Shown: positions 1 to 15,185, numbered from the stretch's first letter. The stretch: 64,000 nt of DNA from Luscinia megarhynchos (GCA_034336665.1 CM067570.1:10004002-10068001); one strand, 5' to 3'. Numbers and translations are program-made. Notes: generated by a model from the letters alone, not told the origin.

Positions 1-3000
1 CCAAACAGACCTCCATGTGTGTGGAAGTGATAGCTTGTGGATAAAGTAGTGTCTCCTTCTGTAACTGTTGTTTTTATAAAGCTTGTATACAAAACTGTTT
101 CATCAAAGTTTCACAGTACTGGTGAAGTCAAGGGAGTTTAAATACCAAGTGAGTAAAGCCGGACTTGGAATTTTTGCTCTGTTCTAGGATGTGTAGAATT
201 GATGATGAGACTGGAGATTGTGAGCAAAGGGCTACTTATTTTTACTTTTTTTCTGAAGACTTGTGCAAGGGAGCAAGAGGCGAGAGGGGTATGTAATAAA
301 CGCAGGCCTCGTTCTTAGATCTTGGAAAAACATGCTAATATCACAAAATGGCTTTGAATGAACAATAACTGATGTTTACAGACAGTTTCTTCTATTGGAG
401 TACAATTTGCATTCTAACACAAGCTCTTCATTATAATCACTGTCTTCCCTGTGCTGGTGCAGAAAACACATCAGTGCCTTACACTGCCAAGGACTGTGGT
501 TTTTCAGAAGGAAGAAAAGGACTTAATGCTATTTGTTCAACCCAGCCAGAGATCTACTGTTTATAATCTGAAATATCATAAAATGTGTTTTCAATTACCT
601 CATGCATATTTTTAAAGAATTAAATTTCCATCAAAGGATTTTGTGAGCTGTTTGATCTCACTGTGTCTAAAGAGGCCAATCTGACTGGAGATAGTTTTGT
701 CTGAGCACATACAGCACAGTGGTAGCAAATGTGTCCTTTGAGCATCTGTGACTTTAAGAGAATTCTGTCAGTTTATTAGTGAGAGAAGAGGATGGTGGGG
801 GTCTCATTTTCAGTGTTAGCTGTAAAATAAGTATTTAAAGACTGGATGTGCAAAGTGACTATGGTTCTTTATGTTATATGACTGACTTAAGCTTTTGTTT
901 TCTTCTGTATTAATCTGGATGTAGTATTTCATTTTCCAGACATCTTTGAGTGGGAGACACAGCCCTAACCTACTGTGAGAGCCTAGAAACAAAAAATGTA
1001 GCATTTTTGTTGCACTGAAAAATTCTAGTGACTGCTTGTGATTCCACTGTGCTCAGCTCTGTAAAAGCACGCAGATCTTTTGCACTGAATAAACTGCAGC
1101 TAAAAAGAAGAAAAAGTAAAAAATGTATACATTTATCTAGAAATAGTGTCAGCTATTCCATTTCTTACTAGTTGATTGTTCTGCCTGCTAAACCGAGTTG
1201 GTTTTGAGTGTCAGACTTTAAACAGTGTAATGATGGAATTCGGATTTCTGCTGCTCTTGCATGGAAACTGCGTTCTCTAAACTAGAAAAGAAAGGTAGAA
1301 TATTGGGAGCCCACAGTTTTGCTTTCTGTGCTGATACATCTTATGCAAAGAAACACCTGGAAAAACTAGCTTAGGTCTCAAGAGTGATAATTAGTCCAGT
1401 GGATTAACATACTCTTGTTGCTATTTTAGCTGTGAACTGGCCTGGATATGTCTGTAGAATACTGTACTGCCCTGATGAGGCTTATGTGAGGTGTAAGAAC
1501 ACCTTTCCTGTTCGGGTAAAGTAGCTGGTATGTCTCTTTTTATCAATGTAGCTGTTTGGCAGTAATTCACCCAGTCAAGTGTGTGTCATAGCTTTTGATC
1601 TCCTTTTCCACCGTCCTTTCTTTCTGGGGAATCCTGACATAAAAGCAGAGTTTTCCTTACACATCTTATTTCTTCCTGCCAGTTACTGGTTACCTTAAAT
1701 CCAGATCTTGTTTGGGCTCCACTGAAGACTGAACAGGTCTTGATATTGCTTTTTCTATGTACCAATTTTTAGTCCTCTTAGAAAGCTGTATCTGTCTGCA
1801 TTTAAGTAATTGATGAAAATACTTCACTGAAATTAAGTTGAGAACACTTAATTATATATGGGTGGTAGCTTTTTACCCACCTTGCTGGCATTGCAATTGC
1901 TCCTTACAAAATACTTGTGATATCACAAATAGATGTCAGGTACAAAATAAGCAGTAGTAGGTAAAGCTTTGAAAAGACAAAGAACCTTTATATGCAGGTG
2001 TCATCCACACTGAGGAGGAAAGAGAAAGCCAGACACTGCACAGCAGTAACACAGTTGTATCTAAACAGAAAGGGGCCTGTTTTTCCAATGTTTCCAGCTA
2101 GTGATAGTAAAGGCAGTAATGAGATACAGGGCTGCTTTCTATCTTACTCTGCCAATTCAGCTCCAGCAGAGATGCCAAATAAATTTCCATTTAGGGGTTT
2201 TGCAGTAGAAAACATCTTTAGCAAAATCCCTTCTCCTTTTTCCCAATGAAATTGTTTTTCCTATTTTGTGATATTTGCTACCTGTCTGACTGTCACCAGC
2301 ATGAAGCAATGGAATGTTTGTATGAACGATGTGTGGAAAATCCCTAACTCATTCACTTGCTGTTTCTTAGTATTTCTGGAGGAGAAACTACATCTCTAGG
2401 GAATGGTTTTTCTATCAACTGTGCCTTCACTAATGGGATTAGCAGGCTAAATGCTCCAAATAAATCCATCACTGGCATCAGTTGCATCAGAGGTGATGTT
2501 CATCTATTAATACGTGAGTAAAAACACAGCATCTGTTTCCAAGAGTCACTGGAAATGGATCAAATTCAATACTTATTTTCATCCTGACTGTGTTTCAAAT
2601 CAGCATTTTGATACATCACATACAAACACGTTATTGTTTCTTGACCTTTGTGTCTACTGAAATCTTAAGGGAAATTCCCTCCTATCAGAACCTTGACTGC
2701 AGCACACCAAGGTCTAGGTGAGAGCCTGTTTCCAAGAACTTGTTGACAGAATATGATCCTCAGTGGGCCAGAAAATGTTTTTTTTAACCTTCTTTCTTTG
2801 TTTTTATATTTGATTTTTAATCAATAATGTAAGGAGTGCATATGTACTATTATGGATCTTATTGCAAGACAGACTCATGTTTGGTAGCAGTCACTTACTG
2901 GATCATGTATACAGGAGTGGAATGTGGGTGACATAAAACGGGATGTTACATCTGAGAAAGCAGCTTTGGGAATGTTTTGGGGAAATATTTTGGGGAAATG

Positions 3001-6000
3001 GTTTGATAAACAAGAAAATATGACTTGCTATTGTGATGCTATAGGTAAGAGGTCTGATGAAGCCCTAATGGACATGTAGAGAAGTGAAGGGAAAGTCGAG
3101 GAGAACAGAGGTGGGGATGATATATTTTTGTAATACAATGGAGATAATGATGCACTTAGCATATCCACTTCTGGTAGCTACAATTCACGTAGGCTGGAAT
3201 TGGAAATTATTCAGGAAAGAGAGAAAAGAATGGTGCATTGTCTGGAAAAATGCTGTGAAAATAGAGACTAAAGCTCAGTCCTTTTAATGTTTAAAATAGT
3301 TAAGAACATGACTGATTATAATTGTACCTACCTGGACAGACAGTTACAGATGGTAGAATTACACCTAGAGGTTGGAGTCTGAAGGAGATCTAAATTTTCA
3401 TTAGAACTGAGATGCCAAAATGTTCAACAATCTTAAAAAATAATATGTCTTTAGAGACATCTTAGGATGACTGGAATGTATGACTAGGTATGTCATGGAA
3501 AAACTGGAATATCCATCCAGCCTTGGAACACAGGACAAGGACAAAGCTTTCAAGCTTTAATCCCCCTTCTGCAATTTATGAGAATGCATTTTGGTCAAAA
3601 AATGTTGTGAGGACAGGTGTGTGTCTGCCCAGGACATGCTCAAGTGTGAGATTTGTGTAGAAGCAGCAAGGAAAGCCCAGCGAAGTGTTAGTTTGTTGTG
3701 CAAAATAAAGAAACTTAAGGAAAACTCAAGCTTCAAAGGGCAATTTGGGTTATTTTGTCCACTGTAGTGGTGACCTTTAGAAACAATCATAGTAATTTGA
3801 CTGAAGAGAGCCACAAAGAGCAGCTGAGTAGTATTACTGAAGGTGTGTCAAACCACAGGAAGGACGACTGTCTCCTTCTGTCAGGGCTAGCGGAAAACTG
3901 GCAATCTTTTAAAATGCCTCACTTCTCAGCTCATACACAAATTGAAACACAAAAGAGGAATAAACTGCCTTTATCCTCAGTCTGGCTGAGTAGTCAGCTA
4001 CTGATAATGAAAACACGTATGGTGTTGCACAAGGAGAATGACTTATTCTTTAGGAGTAATTTGAAATCTTTTAAAGAGAGTTTGCCACTGTATCATCTAC
4101 AGGTGAGCCTAAATAACATCTAATTTTGAATGTGTAGATCTGAGTTTGAGATAAAAAGCTGAAAGCAATCAGGTCTTAGTAAGCAAAATTACCAAGAGCA
4201 ACAGCCCAATATTTCCACCACTGAGTGAAAAATTGTCCTGTGCTAGTGCTTTTTATGTGAACACATTCTTTTTTTCGAGTCATCTTGAAAGATTAACGAG
4301 ACTGTTTATGCCAAAGTCAACAAAAGCACCCTGAGTGAAAGCTGTAAACATTGTCTTATTTGTTTTGGTTGGAAAAAGCCTTGGTCTCACTCAGATCCAT
4401 AGAAATTGAATAATGTGGTGACTGGCACATTTTGGAGAAGTATTTAGGCTTATAGATTGCAGTGACAAATATATGTGGAAGAGGGATGCATTGGAGTTCT
4501 AGGGTAGTCTAGGGAAGAGATCATTAAGGGAAGTGGCAAATTCTCTTCTGTGGATGCTGACCAGGAAGGGTTCAGGTTTGTTTATTTACTAGCAGTGGCA
4601 CATGCTTTTGCCAGGTTATTTAACATCTTTGATTAATTGAAATCTCAGTTAAAGGGAAGTTCACTATATTTTATGTGATTGGACTTTGCTTCCCAGCCCA
4701 CTCCCCCTCCAAATACCCCTTCAGTGCAGAACAGAGAATACCTTTAAGAGACTACATTCAGGGAACTAAAACTCTTCAAAAACTGATGCAAGTCACTGTA
4801 ATCCTTCCATTTCCCTCTCATAAATGTCTTCTTCTCAAGTGGATTTAGAAATCCCCAAAGAATTTCAGATAAACAGGATCATATTATGTATATGAACACA
4901 TACTCAGTGGCAGGAGGAGCAATGAACTATTATGAGCATTAAACATGAAAAACATGAAAATTTTAGACTAAAAGCTTTTTTGCAAATTAGAATCATCAGC
5001 TTTTAAACTACTGGAATGTCTGATGTTCTTTTTCTTCTTTTTATGATTAAAAATGGAATCTGGTCTGGCTTTCTTCTGGTTAAAGATATGTCAGTGATTG
5101 CATTTTCAGTTGTATTTTCCACTGCTCATGGGTATCTGGACCTCTAAATAACATCTATATAAAACTCTTGAAGGCCATAGCCCCATTCCTGTAAATTCAT
5201 TAATTCCATACAATTTGGATCTTGAATCCTTTAAAGGGCTGTGAATTAAGCTTGAGATGAGTTTCCATTTTTGCTATTATTGGGTGATGTCATTTCAGAC
5301 ATGAAGAAAGAATATGAATAGAGATGGAGCAGCCAAAATTCACAAGAGCAGAATAAGTTTGTTTTTTTTTTTCCTTTGATTAGAGGTTTGTTCCAGAGAA
5401 GTAAGTAAATTTTTCCAGCATTTAAAGACATTAGGTTTTTATTTAGGTGTTTTCTCCAAGTTTTGACACTATTGAGAGGTCAGGAGCTGACAAAAACTGG
5501 CCATAAGCAGATATTGCTTTATCCATTTTCTCTTCTTGGTCATGCTGTAATAATTTCATTGCAGAGCCAGTCTCTTGATCCACATACAATAAAATGCAGA
5601 TATTTTGATCCTTCATCAGCTTTAAAATCCTGATTTCTTTGTAGCTTCATGTGCCTGGTTTGCATTGCAGTGATAAATATGCATTTTCAACAAGAAACAA
5701 AATAGCAATTGTACTGAGGAAAGGCAAGTCAAGATAACTCCTGGAATTCAGAAGAAACTCTGTAGTTCAAGTTACATATCTCCTTTTCTGTCCCTACTGA
5801 GTAAAAACATGGAATGTGCCAAGAACAGGCAATATCTGACCTGCAAAGGAGGTGCTTTGGTGCTGGGCTGTCAACAGTGGCTTAATTGTGGTTTTTTGTG
5901 CATATTTCTTTCCCTCTTATTTTCATCTTTATTCCTGACATGTGGGGGCGTAGAAGGATACAAAAGTGTTTATCACTTCCCTGTTGTCTCGTGAGCACAG

Positions 6001-6184
6001 TCCCTCATTAAGAGAGGAAGGTTAAAGGTGTAGTCTGGTGGTGATGGTGACACCTCCAGCATAACCACAGCAAGGTGCCATCAGTGTCCATTGCCAGAAG
6101 ACTCCAAGTCTTCAATAAAGAAAATACACCAGTTTTCAAAATGTTAATTCAATACCCTTATTAGAATAAAGTCCACCTGGCTGG

Positions 6185-6185
6185 T

Positions 6186-6217
<32 letters not shown>

Positions 6218-6219
6218 TT
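6185..6219. repeat. T homopolymer tract (35 nt, one C)
   Basis: Runs of 13 and 21 T separated by a single C. It could be the reverse complement of a retroposon poly(A) tail, but the flanks show no recognised source. Confidence 0.9.
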
Positions 6220-6480
6220 GTTATCCTTTTGGTATCCTTCCCCAAAGAATGAGATTTACCATGTACTTACTCCATAGCAGCTGATATGCAGCCCTAACTA
6301 GGGTCTCTAAAAGAATCAATCCAGTTTAGAAAGCTGGCATGAGCCTGGAAGTTAAACTGTTAGGATGGAAAATTAATACTCTGATTTTGATTGTTTTTCT
6401 TTAAAACAGTGGAAGATGTTCTTATGTGCTGCCTTTCCTTATTGATTTGTGCTAGTAATGTCTGTGAAATAAATTATAAA

Positions 6481-6494
6481 ATATATATATATAT
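6481..6494. repeat. Short (AT)n run
   Basis: Seven AT dinucleotides in an A/T-rich context. Confidence 0.85.
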
Positions 6495-9400
6495 TAAAAA
6501 TACTGGCTCTAATACTCATGACTTGAATGCTTTACACTCAGCTTAGCTCAAGAGAAGCCACTATGACATAGATGATTCTCTTCTCGATGGGATCAGAATG
6601 AAAAAGCACACTACAGAAAGCAGATAATAGTAGAAGATGCACTAATGGGAAAACTGCTTGTCATGAGAAGAGTTTACAGCTATAAATCTACCCCTCATTT
6701 TAAATTTCTTACTCAGATTCCCTTAAAGAAAGGTTTGGTTTTTTAAGCAAATTAATCTCTACTACATGTGATTCTACATGTGTAGTAGTACAAACAAGTT
6801 GTCTGTTTTCTTTATAGATGAGTAAGTTTGTCTCCAAAGTATTTTGAAAACACTAGAATCTTTTTCTGGTTAAATAATTTTTGATTGTTAAGTCTTTGGT
6901 GTAATGGTAAACATATGGCCAAAATTATGATCTCCTTTGTTACTAGAAAACATATTTCCTTCCTAAACATAAGTCATAAAGTGACCAGTGAGAGTAGAAA
7001 TGAAATGGAAAGAGACAAAAGGTAAACCAAATAAAGGATTTTGTAAACAATTTGGGTTGGAGAGTTCAAGTTAACAGATGTCTTTCTGCAAGAGGCATTT
7101 TAAAGGGTGTATTTTTCCTAATGCTTTAACTAACAACAGATTTGCCTGATTATTTATTGTATTTATTTGTAAACAATGCAAACCAGTGTCACCCTGTGGA
7201 TGAACTGAGTAACACGAAGCAGATGTCTCACTTAGCTGTGTTTATGTGCCTAGATTTCACTGGATGTCTGATCCTGAGCCTTAAACCTGTCAGCAGTGCC
7301 CCACTCTGTGTTACAGTGGGGTTTCTCATGCTCTGTAAGTTTAGAACCAATCGCTGCCATTAAAACATTTACTTTCCTCCAATATTTGTTGAATTTAATG
7401 GAAAAGTATAGCACTTCTAGTCAGATACCAATAATATTACATTCTAAAGCATTGACAGGACCATGCTTCTTCTGACTGAAAGTTGTACTAAGTTTGTTTT
7501 TTTTTATCCTTGTTCCATGATTACTGCTTCATTTTCCATTTTGGCCTAGGTCTGCAAACTTTCTATTACTTCTGTAAGCAGACCCAATAAATTAATAAAG
7601 TGCTTTATGTATATGCAAAGCTACAAATCTTGCAACAAAGTCCTTAAGGAATGGAGCTGATATGAGCTAGGAGTAGGAATTAGGGACAAACAGCTGGTAT
7701 TTTCAAACTGCTATGTTTTATATGGTTTGCATTTATCTATTTCATGTACTTAATGTTAACAATCCAAATCTCCCACTGATTCTTCTTTTCTTCTAATATG
7801 TAAAATTATTTTGAAAAACCCTTCGGCAGTTTATAGCTAATAGTCAACTCCAAAGAATAGGGAAAGAAATAACTTTGTTATTTCAATCTATCAACACAGA
7901 TAGCTTGAAAAGGCTAGAAAACTGTAAGTAGACATATATCTCTTTTTCACCATTCACTTTTTTTTACCTGAAGTTACATGTCTTTGTGAGGAGCTTGTTT
8001 TGAGTTTATTCTTACCTTTTTGGAACAGTAACAGACATCTATTTGTTGTTTAAGGGATGTGTAACTTTTTTTTTGCCTGTAATAGATCATTTAAAGCTGT
8101 GGTGATTTGAATCTCCCATGCAGAGGTTACAGCAGCTCTGCCTAGGAGGAGTTAAAACATAGGCAGCACTCCAGTCTTAAGAAAGTAGTAGTTAAAATAC
8201 ACATAGCATGGGGAAATCTGGCAAAAAGAAAGCCCACAAAAATCCTTTTCTACTCTCTAGGAGATTTATAAGGTACCACAGGATCTTCCCAAAGTAAATT
8301 TAAACTATTTTAAAAATGTAGCAAGAGATCAGGAAAGTTATCTCTAACCGTTTTTTAAACTTATGGCAGGAAGATAAAGAATTAAATATTTAAGAACAAC
8401 AAAATCCAAATCCTCTGGTCCTTGAAAACAATTGCTATTTTAGAAACAAAACAAGCACACTTGGGGAGGAGCATTTCATCAAATACTCTTCCAACACTGT
8501 GCAGTTACTATGAGAATACTTTCCACTTCCCTGGATGGATGTGTTGCACAGAAGAATGAAAGACTATAACTGATGAAGTTTGCCAAAAAGCATGATCAAT
8601 ATTCTGTTAAATCAGGAGAACATTCCCATTCATTTCAACAGAACTTGAATGGGAAGTACTAAACTTAATTTAACTTGAGGCAGGTTGAATAGTAAAGTAT
8701 GAAGTTGTTCATTACATGTCAAGTTTTGACCACTTGTTTTAAACTTGAAGCCTTTGTCAATACTGGGTTTGCTCTTTCACATAGCTAAGGCCTAGCACAT
8801 AATAAGAAAAATTCATATACTGGTCTTCAGCTGTCTTGCTGCAAGAATATAGGGAACAATTCAGGCCCTCATAAAATGAGGACTTGCTTTCATGATTAGT
8901 TTGATTCAAAAGTGCAACTGTGTTAATCTTGGTGGGGTTTTTTTCCCTTTTTAAACAGCTAATATTTCTAGTTTATTTCATTATTTCTTCTGGATAATGC
9001 AAAATACATGTGCCAGATCTGGAAAGGCTTTTAAAACAGCTTAAACCAAGATTTTATCATCTGTTGCAAGTGCTGTTACTAAAATAAACACTCGATTATT
9101 TCATAGGCCTGGCTCTGGTCTCCTTAAAGACTTATCTGATAATTTTCAGTAATTATGATTGTGTTTTGGTACTCATCTCTTTAAAGCCATGCTTTGTCAC
9201 ACTAGCAGTGCTTTATATAGAAAGTTTCTGCCATGGTTTGATGTGATATGGTTTAATAGAAAATTAACTTTATTCCAGTCAAAACCAGGGCAGTACCTAA
9301 GCTTATAAAGCAAAAGAGTAGAAGTGCAATTTGCACCTTTTCATAGCAGGATCTTGAAGATTGTTGGTGCATGACAATGCAGTGTGGCTTTAGTTCCTGT

Positions 9401-12400
9401 CTCCTTTTAATGTGAGAAGAGATTGCCCTGCTGCTCTCCTGGCATCTGTTTGGGTCCTGTGCTGCCCCAAGGCAATAGAATATTGCTGAGTGTTGATACT
9501 TCCATTATTCCCTTCTTGCTTCCAAGTCTCTTTGATCATTGGATCCACATGGTTGATTGCAAGTGGAATGAATACCACTTTAAGCCTCCAGGCTCGTTCA
9601 ATTTAGCATGTCTCGTCCTTCATATGTATTCAATATTAAAGCCTCCTATCGAACTGAAAACAAGCACAGTGCATTTGTCTGCTTAATTCATTTTACAAGA
9701 TTCTAAGGTTCTCTGCTGCTGTGTCCCAGATAATGTACATGAAAAAAAATCTAGGAGGCTAGCTTCACTTGTATGTGGCTTTGTGTGGCACACCAGAAAA
9801 GCTGCCACTTGCTCAAATGGACCAGTAGTTTTTAAGTTTAAACCATTATTGTGACTAGAACAGCAAGAATCTCTGCAGGTTTACCCATTCAGGCTCAGCA
9901 TGGATCTGTTTTATCCTGTTTCTGCTTGATGTGGTTTTGCATTTAGCTTGGGTTTCAAATTCAAAGAATAGCCAATACTGGAAGGAAAAACTTCTTGTGA
10001 TTAGGGATGGCAATGGTAACTGAAGTGTTTGCCAGCTTCAGGAAACTGGCCTAAGTTTTAGATTTACAAGAAACTACTTCAAATTAGGCAATTGTGTTCT
10101 TTGAGTTTTGTTCTAAGGATTTCCAATTGTGATATCAAAAATCTGTAAAGGTTCATTAACCTCTTATTTTCTTCCAGATGTCTCTTCATGCATAGCACCA
10201 ATAAATCCAGATAGTGCCTTCCTTTCTAGGACAGGAGGAGCAACCTCCTTGTAATAAGTGGTTAATAATTGTTTTGGATATCTCATAGACTTAGATAATT
10301 GTGCTGGGAAAAGTTGCTCATCTGTTAAACCAACAAACCAATACTTATTGGAATTGGAATTCTTGGAATTCTGCTGCATCCTGTTAGTTGTTCTTGCTGT
10401 TATTCCCCATCAGAAACTTAAAAATAGAAAATAGGGCAGTAGCAATTCTTTTTAGTAGCTGTCCTGAGTGGAATTGTCCTTTTTTTTTTTTTTAGCCCTC
10501 TGACTTCTCTAAAGAGAATTCTTTTCCTTATGTGTTCATGAATTTGTGTGCATTAAAAATGCTGATGCTTTGCCAGACATACTTTGCAATATCATCTTTA
10601 GAATGCTAGGAAAGCTGTTCTCTTTGTCATCTGTGGGGTGAATCTTTCTCATTCTGATACAGATATTTGCTGTAGAACCACACATAACCAGCAATGCTGG
10701 GAATCAAGTTCAGAAATCTGGAAGTTTGGGTTCCCAATCCTCACTTTAAATTATTAGATTTTGTGTAGGATTTGCCGGGGTTACTTTGCTTAAAAATTAT
10801 CTGTTAAAGCAATACAAAGATGCTTAGAAATATCTCCCCTATTTGAAAGCAGCACCATCTATCTGATCTAAAGTAGAAAATGCTCACTACTTGCCTCTGG
10901 TTTCAGATAACTGAGTCATTCCAAATATGAGGCTGCTGCCTCAGAGGCAGAAATTGTCCATTGTCCTGTACCTCACCAGGCAGATTCCTGGAGGCTGGTT
11001 TTTCCTGTCAGATAAGAAACAGAATAAATATTACAGGGTCATGGTGATTGCAGATATTACAGAACTGTAGTCCTGTAGTTTAAGATTAATGGGTTTACAC
11101 TGAGCTGCCAAAACTTTTACAGAAAGATGTGCTACCAGATCCCTGGCTACTGTAAGCTGGCTCACTTCTGTGGCCCTGAGAAAATAGGCTGATTTAAACC
11201 AACTTAAATCCTAGCTCCTTACCTTAAAAATTCCTTTCCCTTATGAAAACATACTAGTAATCTTAAAAGCATTATTTTTGCTCAAAGGTTGGACTCTGTG
11301 ATGCTAGAGAAGGGATCCATGGCCACTGGAAAAAGTAGCTAAGTGGCTGTGCTTACAGGAAAAGTTGGAACAATATTTGAGGAATATGGGAAACCTTCCT
11401 GTATTGTGACCTGTAATGTTACATAGCAGGAATTCCCCTGCAGGAATTCTTCTAACTTGCTCTGCAAGGTCTCTGTGCTTTTCCTGCCACCCTAGCTTCC
11501 TGTGCTATGGATCTTAGAGGTACTTCCTGAGAGTTTAGAATTTGCTGATATTGTCAAAGTAATGCTATGGTGATTTGGAGTTGTTTAGTGATTCATGTAG
11601 CTAGTCTATATATTCATACAGTCTTATTTTTATTAATTATTTTATATTTATTCCTCTGATATCACAGTAGATTGCTCAGAAACTGTATCTCATGTTTAAA
11701 AAAACCCCACCTTACTCTGATGCCTATAAATGGAGTTTAGTCCTCTTTGGTTGGTTGTTTTGTTTTTTTTTAAACAACTGGATGTTTAAGTATTTTATTT
11801 CTCTTAATTAGTGTTTGTACTCTGAAGGTTTTCAACAATAAGTTATTTTGCATGCTGGTTTGGGGGAATCTTTTGAATCTGAAGCCTATACATTCTGTGA
11901 TCAGCAGACTTGGATAGGTATCATGAGGTGCAAATATTCCAGGAATTTCGTCAGCAAGACAAATGAACTTTCTGTTTGTGTACCTTTGCAGTTTCCAGTG
12001 AAATTATTTCTGCTCCCTATTTACAGACTCTGGATATAAATTGTCTATGTAATTGTCTTTTATTGGAAAAATAGTTTTAATTATCGCCATGAGAGACCAA
12101 AATTTCCTTCTGTAACCGGCCAAACCACCTTTTGCAAGAATTGTGTCCATTGTATCCGAAGGTAAAATGGGAAAAGCAATTTTCTATCTTTCTTACCTTC
12201 TTAGTACATTGAGATACTTTTTGTCTAAAGGAGGATCTTATGTGGGCTCAGAGCATTCATTTTATTTTTACACTATCTGTGACAATTTTGTAGGGTAACC
12301 TAATTGTTCTCGGTATAAAATGATACAGGTTCTATTGATATTTTCTCAATCCTTTTCTCTAATATTTATAAAATTCTTTTATATTTTTTATCTCAAATTA

Positions 12401-13635
12401 ATTAAAGACCTCTTGTTCATGGACACCTAGAACAGGCCTTCTACTACATTTTAAATTGATAAATGAATTCCTGAAGCACATCTGGTTTGGAGCTTCTTCG
12501 TAGAGTTTAAGTGCACCCAGTTCTAAACTGGTTTTCAGAGGCCTTTGGAGCTCTGTGTGGAGCTCATGGAAGTCTCCTGGCAAGTGCTTGTAAATGAAGA
12601 GCTTACCTTGGAGCTGGTTCCCTTTTGAGGTCTCTCTGGAGGCATTGGCAATCTCTCCACTGACTTCAGCAAAACTGAAGTGAGACATCATTACTCTGCC
12701 TGTTGCTCACCTCCACTGTACTGCTCATGGAATAAAATGTGTGGCCAAGAGCAAAACAGAATCCAACGAGGTTCTGCCCTGAAATTGGTGTGTTAGAATC
12801 AGGCTGAAGTTGGCTGTCAGAAAAAATTCAACAGAGAGAGATCAAATTTTAATGTCAAGTCTTTAATACACTCATCTGCTAAGAAGTGTAACTATCTCAG
12901 CATTGAATTGGAACCTAATTTAATGGGAGTAGAGAGTGGTTTTTTTCTTAATCTGTTATTTAACAAAGAATCTCTGAAGGGAGCTACATGCAAAATGAGC
13001 TGGAAAAAAAGGATGGAGAAAACAAAATCAGTTTATATTTATATGCAAGAAGTATACCACAGACGTAATGGGATGGGAAGTGTTAGCAGCATTCGAAAAA
13101 CTAGCTTTTTCCACACTTTTATTTTCTTTAAATCTTCTTTAATGCTTTATGTTAAATTAAAAAAAAAAAAAAGTGAAGAATGTATTTTTCTGTTTCTAAT
13201 ATCAACGTCACACATTTTTATTCACATCTGTATAAACACTTGGATAATTGCTGTCTTTCTGACCTGCTCTCTTTCAGTATTGGCACGCAGAGCAGTTGTT
13301 GGGATCTCAAATATAGGAGAGTTGCCCTAAACTGGCAAGTAGACAGATTGAGGCACTTGGGTAGGGAGAAATATAAAACACTTTGCAAACAACAAAGCTT
13401 GAGGAACAAAGCTTCAACAACCAACTCTGTGGATGAAATTCTGTTGAAAGAGGTTTGTATGAACCTCACATTTTTGGATCATTTATTTGTTCTTATGTGG
13501 GGGAGAGGAGGGGGGAAAAAATCCTGAAGTTTCCTTATTTAAAATTGTGGAACTGAAAAATGGAGCCATCATGACTCTGAGCCATACTGCCAGTGTATCT
13601 GACTGTTGGTTGGTCTGTAGATGCCTTCATCATAT

Positions 13636-13805
13636 TTATTTTCTTTTTTTCTCTCTGCCTGTGTGGCCACATCCCTGGCAATGTTTTGTGTCCTCCAAGT
13701 TGTCTCTTTCATCTCCTGTTGATTTCTTTTTCTTTCTTAGTCTCTTCTTTTCTTTGTTTTTAATCTCAATTATTCCTTTCCTTCTCTGTTCCATCCTTTC
13801 TAGGG
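13636..13805. repeat. Pyrimidine-rich tract
   Basis: About 170 nt dominated by T and C (TTTCTTTTTCTTTCTTAGTC, TCTTCTTTTCTTTGTTTTTA), ending CTTTCTAGG. The tract plus TAG looks like a splice acceptor, but no coding or known untranslated exon follows. Confidence 0.6.
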
Positions 13806-14847
13806 ATGCCTGGCAGTGTAATCACCTCCTATTTTCCCTGCTTGTGAGGAGAGCTGGGTCACTTACTTGTTAGACAGGTTGATGTGACTTATGGGATCAA
13901 GTCTCTGTAGATCTCCACAAAAGCATCACAGTGCTATGTCTAGCTGAATTGGGACCTTTTCAAAAGGGTTAGGAAAACATGGAGGATTTGAAGGAAAATT
14001 TCATTATTCCTACCAATTTTTCCCAGCTGACAGAGTAAATGTTGATATGCTCATTGAATAGATGTAGTGTGTAAAGAGAGGCTAAGGACTGGATGGGGTC
14101 CAAATTTCAGGAGAAGAGCTATCCTAATGAAGCTCCAAGCAGAAGAAGGAAAAGAGGCACTTGTCTCCTAGCTGGAAGCAGGGCAGTCAGGACAGACCTG
14201 GATTTCAGACACTCCAACCATTCTTCTGTCCATACAAGCCCCGTGGAAATGTGAAGAGACTCCAAACCCCTGATTCACGTCTGAATCTTTTTTTTTATTA
14301 TGCACTTCTAAGCTGTTACCTTCAAGAACAGCCATTGTGTGCTTTTGTAGAACATAGCTGAAGAAATGTGATGTGATCTAAGTAACTTACTGAAATTATC
14401 TACTTTAAAAATCCAGTAAAAAGTGTGTAAAATAACTTTTATATGCAGTGTAGTGTTTGAATGTAACAGGGCAGTCTATGCTTGAAAATCAAAACATCTT
14501 GAAAGGCATTAATATCTCTGCCTGCATGTCCCACTGTCTGCAGTCTCATGTGAAAGCTGTTTCCACTTGTTATGGGAAATGGACATTTGGTTGAGATTTG
14601 AAAACTGATGCTTAAGTAAGATTAAACCAGATTCCTTCTGTCTCACTGCTTCTCACTAAGCTCTGCAATGTTAATGATTTATATATTGATATTGTTGACA
14701 TTTTCATAGGCTGATTTTTTTCACCTTATAGCAGTTGTTTCTTTTTAGATTTATAGTGTTCTCTACAGAGTAAGAGTTGTCTTGCTGGCCCATATCCAGC
14801 ATGTGAAAGTTCTATATTGTAGTTCAAACTTAACATCAACTGTTAGA

Positions 14848-15185
14848 TGAATCAGAGTCATGAGCTTGGAAGGGACTTGAGAAGGCCATCCAGTTTCTCC
14901 CATATCCAAGGTTTAATCAGCTGTATGTGTCAGTCCTGACTGACATTTGTATGACTTCCAGCACTGGAGACTCCACAGACTCCTGGAGCAATGTCTTCCA
15001 GGAGTTCTTCAATTTTTAATTATTAAACTTTTTCCCATGTCTGAATTGTCCATGGTGCAATTAAAAGCTTATGACTTCACATCTTATTTCCCATGAGCAT
15101 TGAGAATAAATTTGTCTTCATTTTCTTTGCAGCAAGCTTTTAATTGTTTGAAAATAATTATCACCTTAACCTTACCTAGTGGGGC
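14848..15185 (-). mobile_element. Degraded CR1 LINE 3' fragment
   Basis: The + strand shows the reverse complement of a CR1 3' region in the expected order: CATGAGCTTGGAAGGGACTTGAGAAGGCCATC in divided form (TTGGAAGGGACTTGAGAAGG, then CCATCCAGT), then AGCACTGGAGACTCCACAGA and CTCCTGGAGCAATGTCTTCC, then the TTTTTCCCATGTCTGAATT portion. CR1 is the dominant avian non-LTR retroposon. The copy is 5' truncated and heavily diverged, with no reverse transcriptase reading frame. Boundaries are approximate. Confidence 0.75.

Noticed and set aside
12398..12691. 97-codon minus-strand ORF beginning MMSHFSFAEVSGEI
   Set aside because: It looks somewhat protein-like, but no family was recognised and no splice context supports it.
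13180..13873. Overlapping 115- to 140-codon ORFs on the + strand
   Set aside because: Low-complexity Phe/Leu/Ser-rich readings of a pyrimidine tract; no homology recognised.
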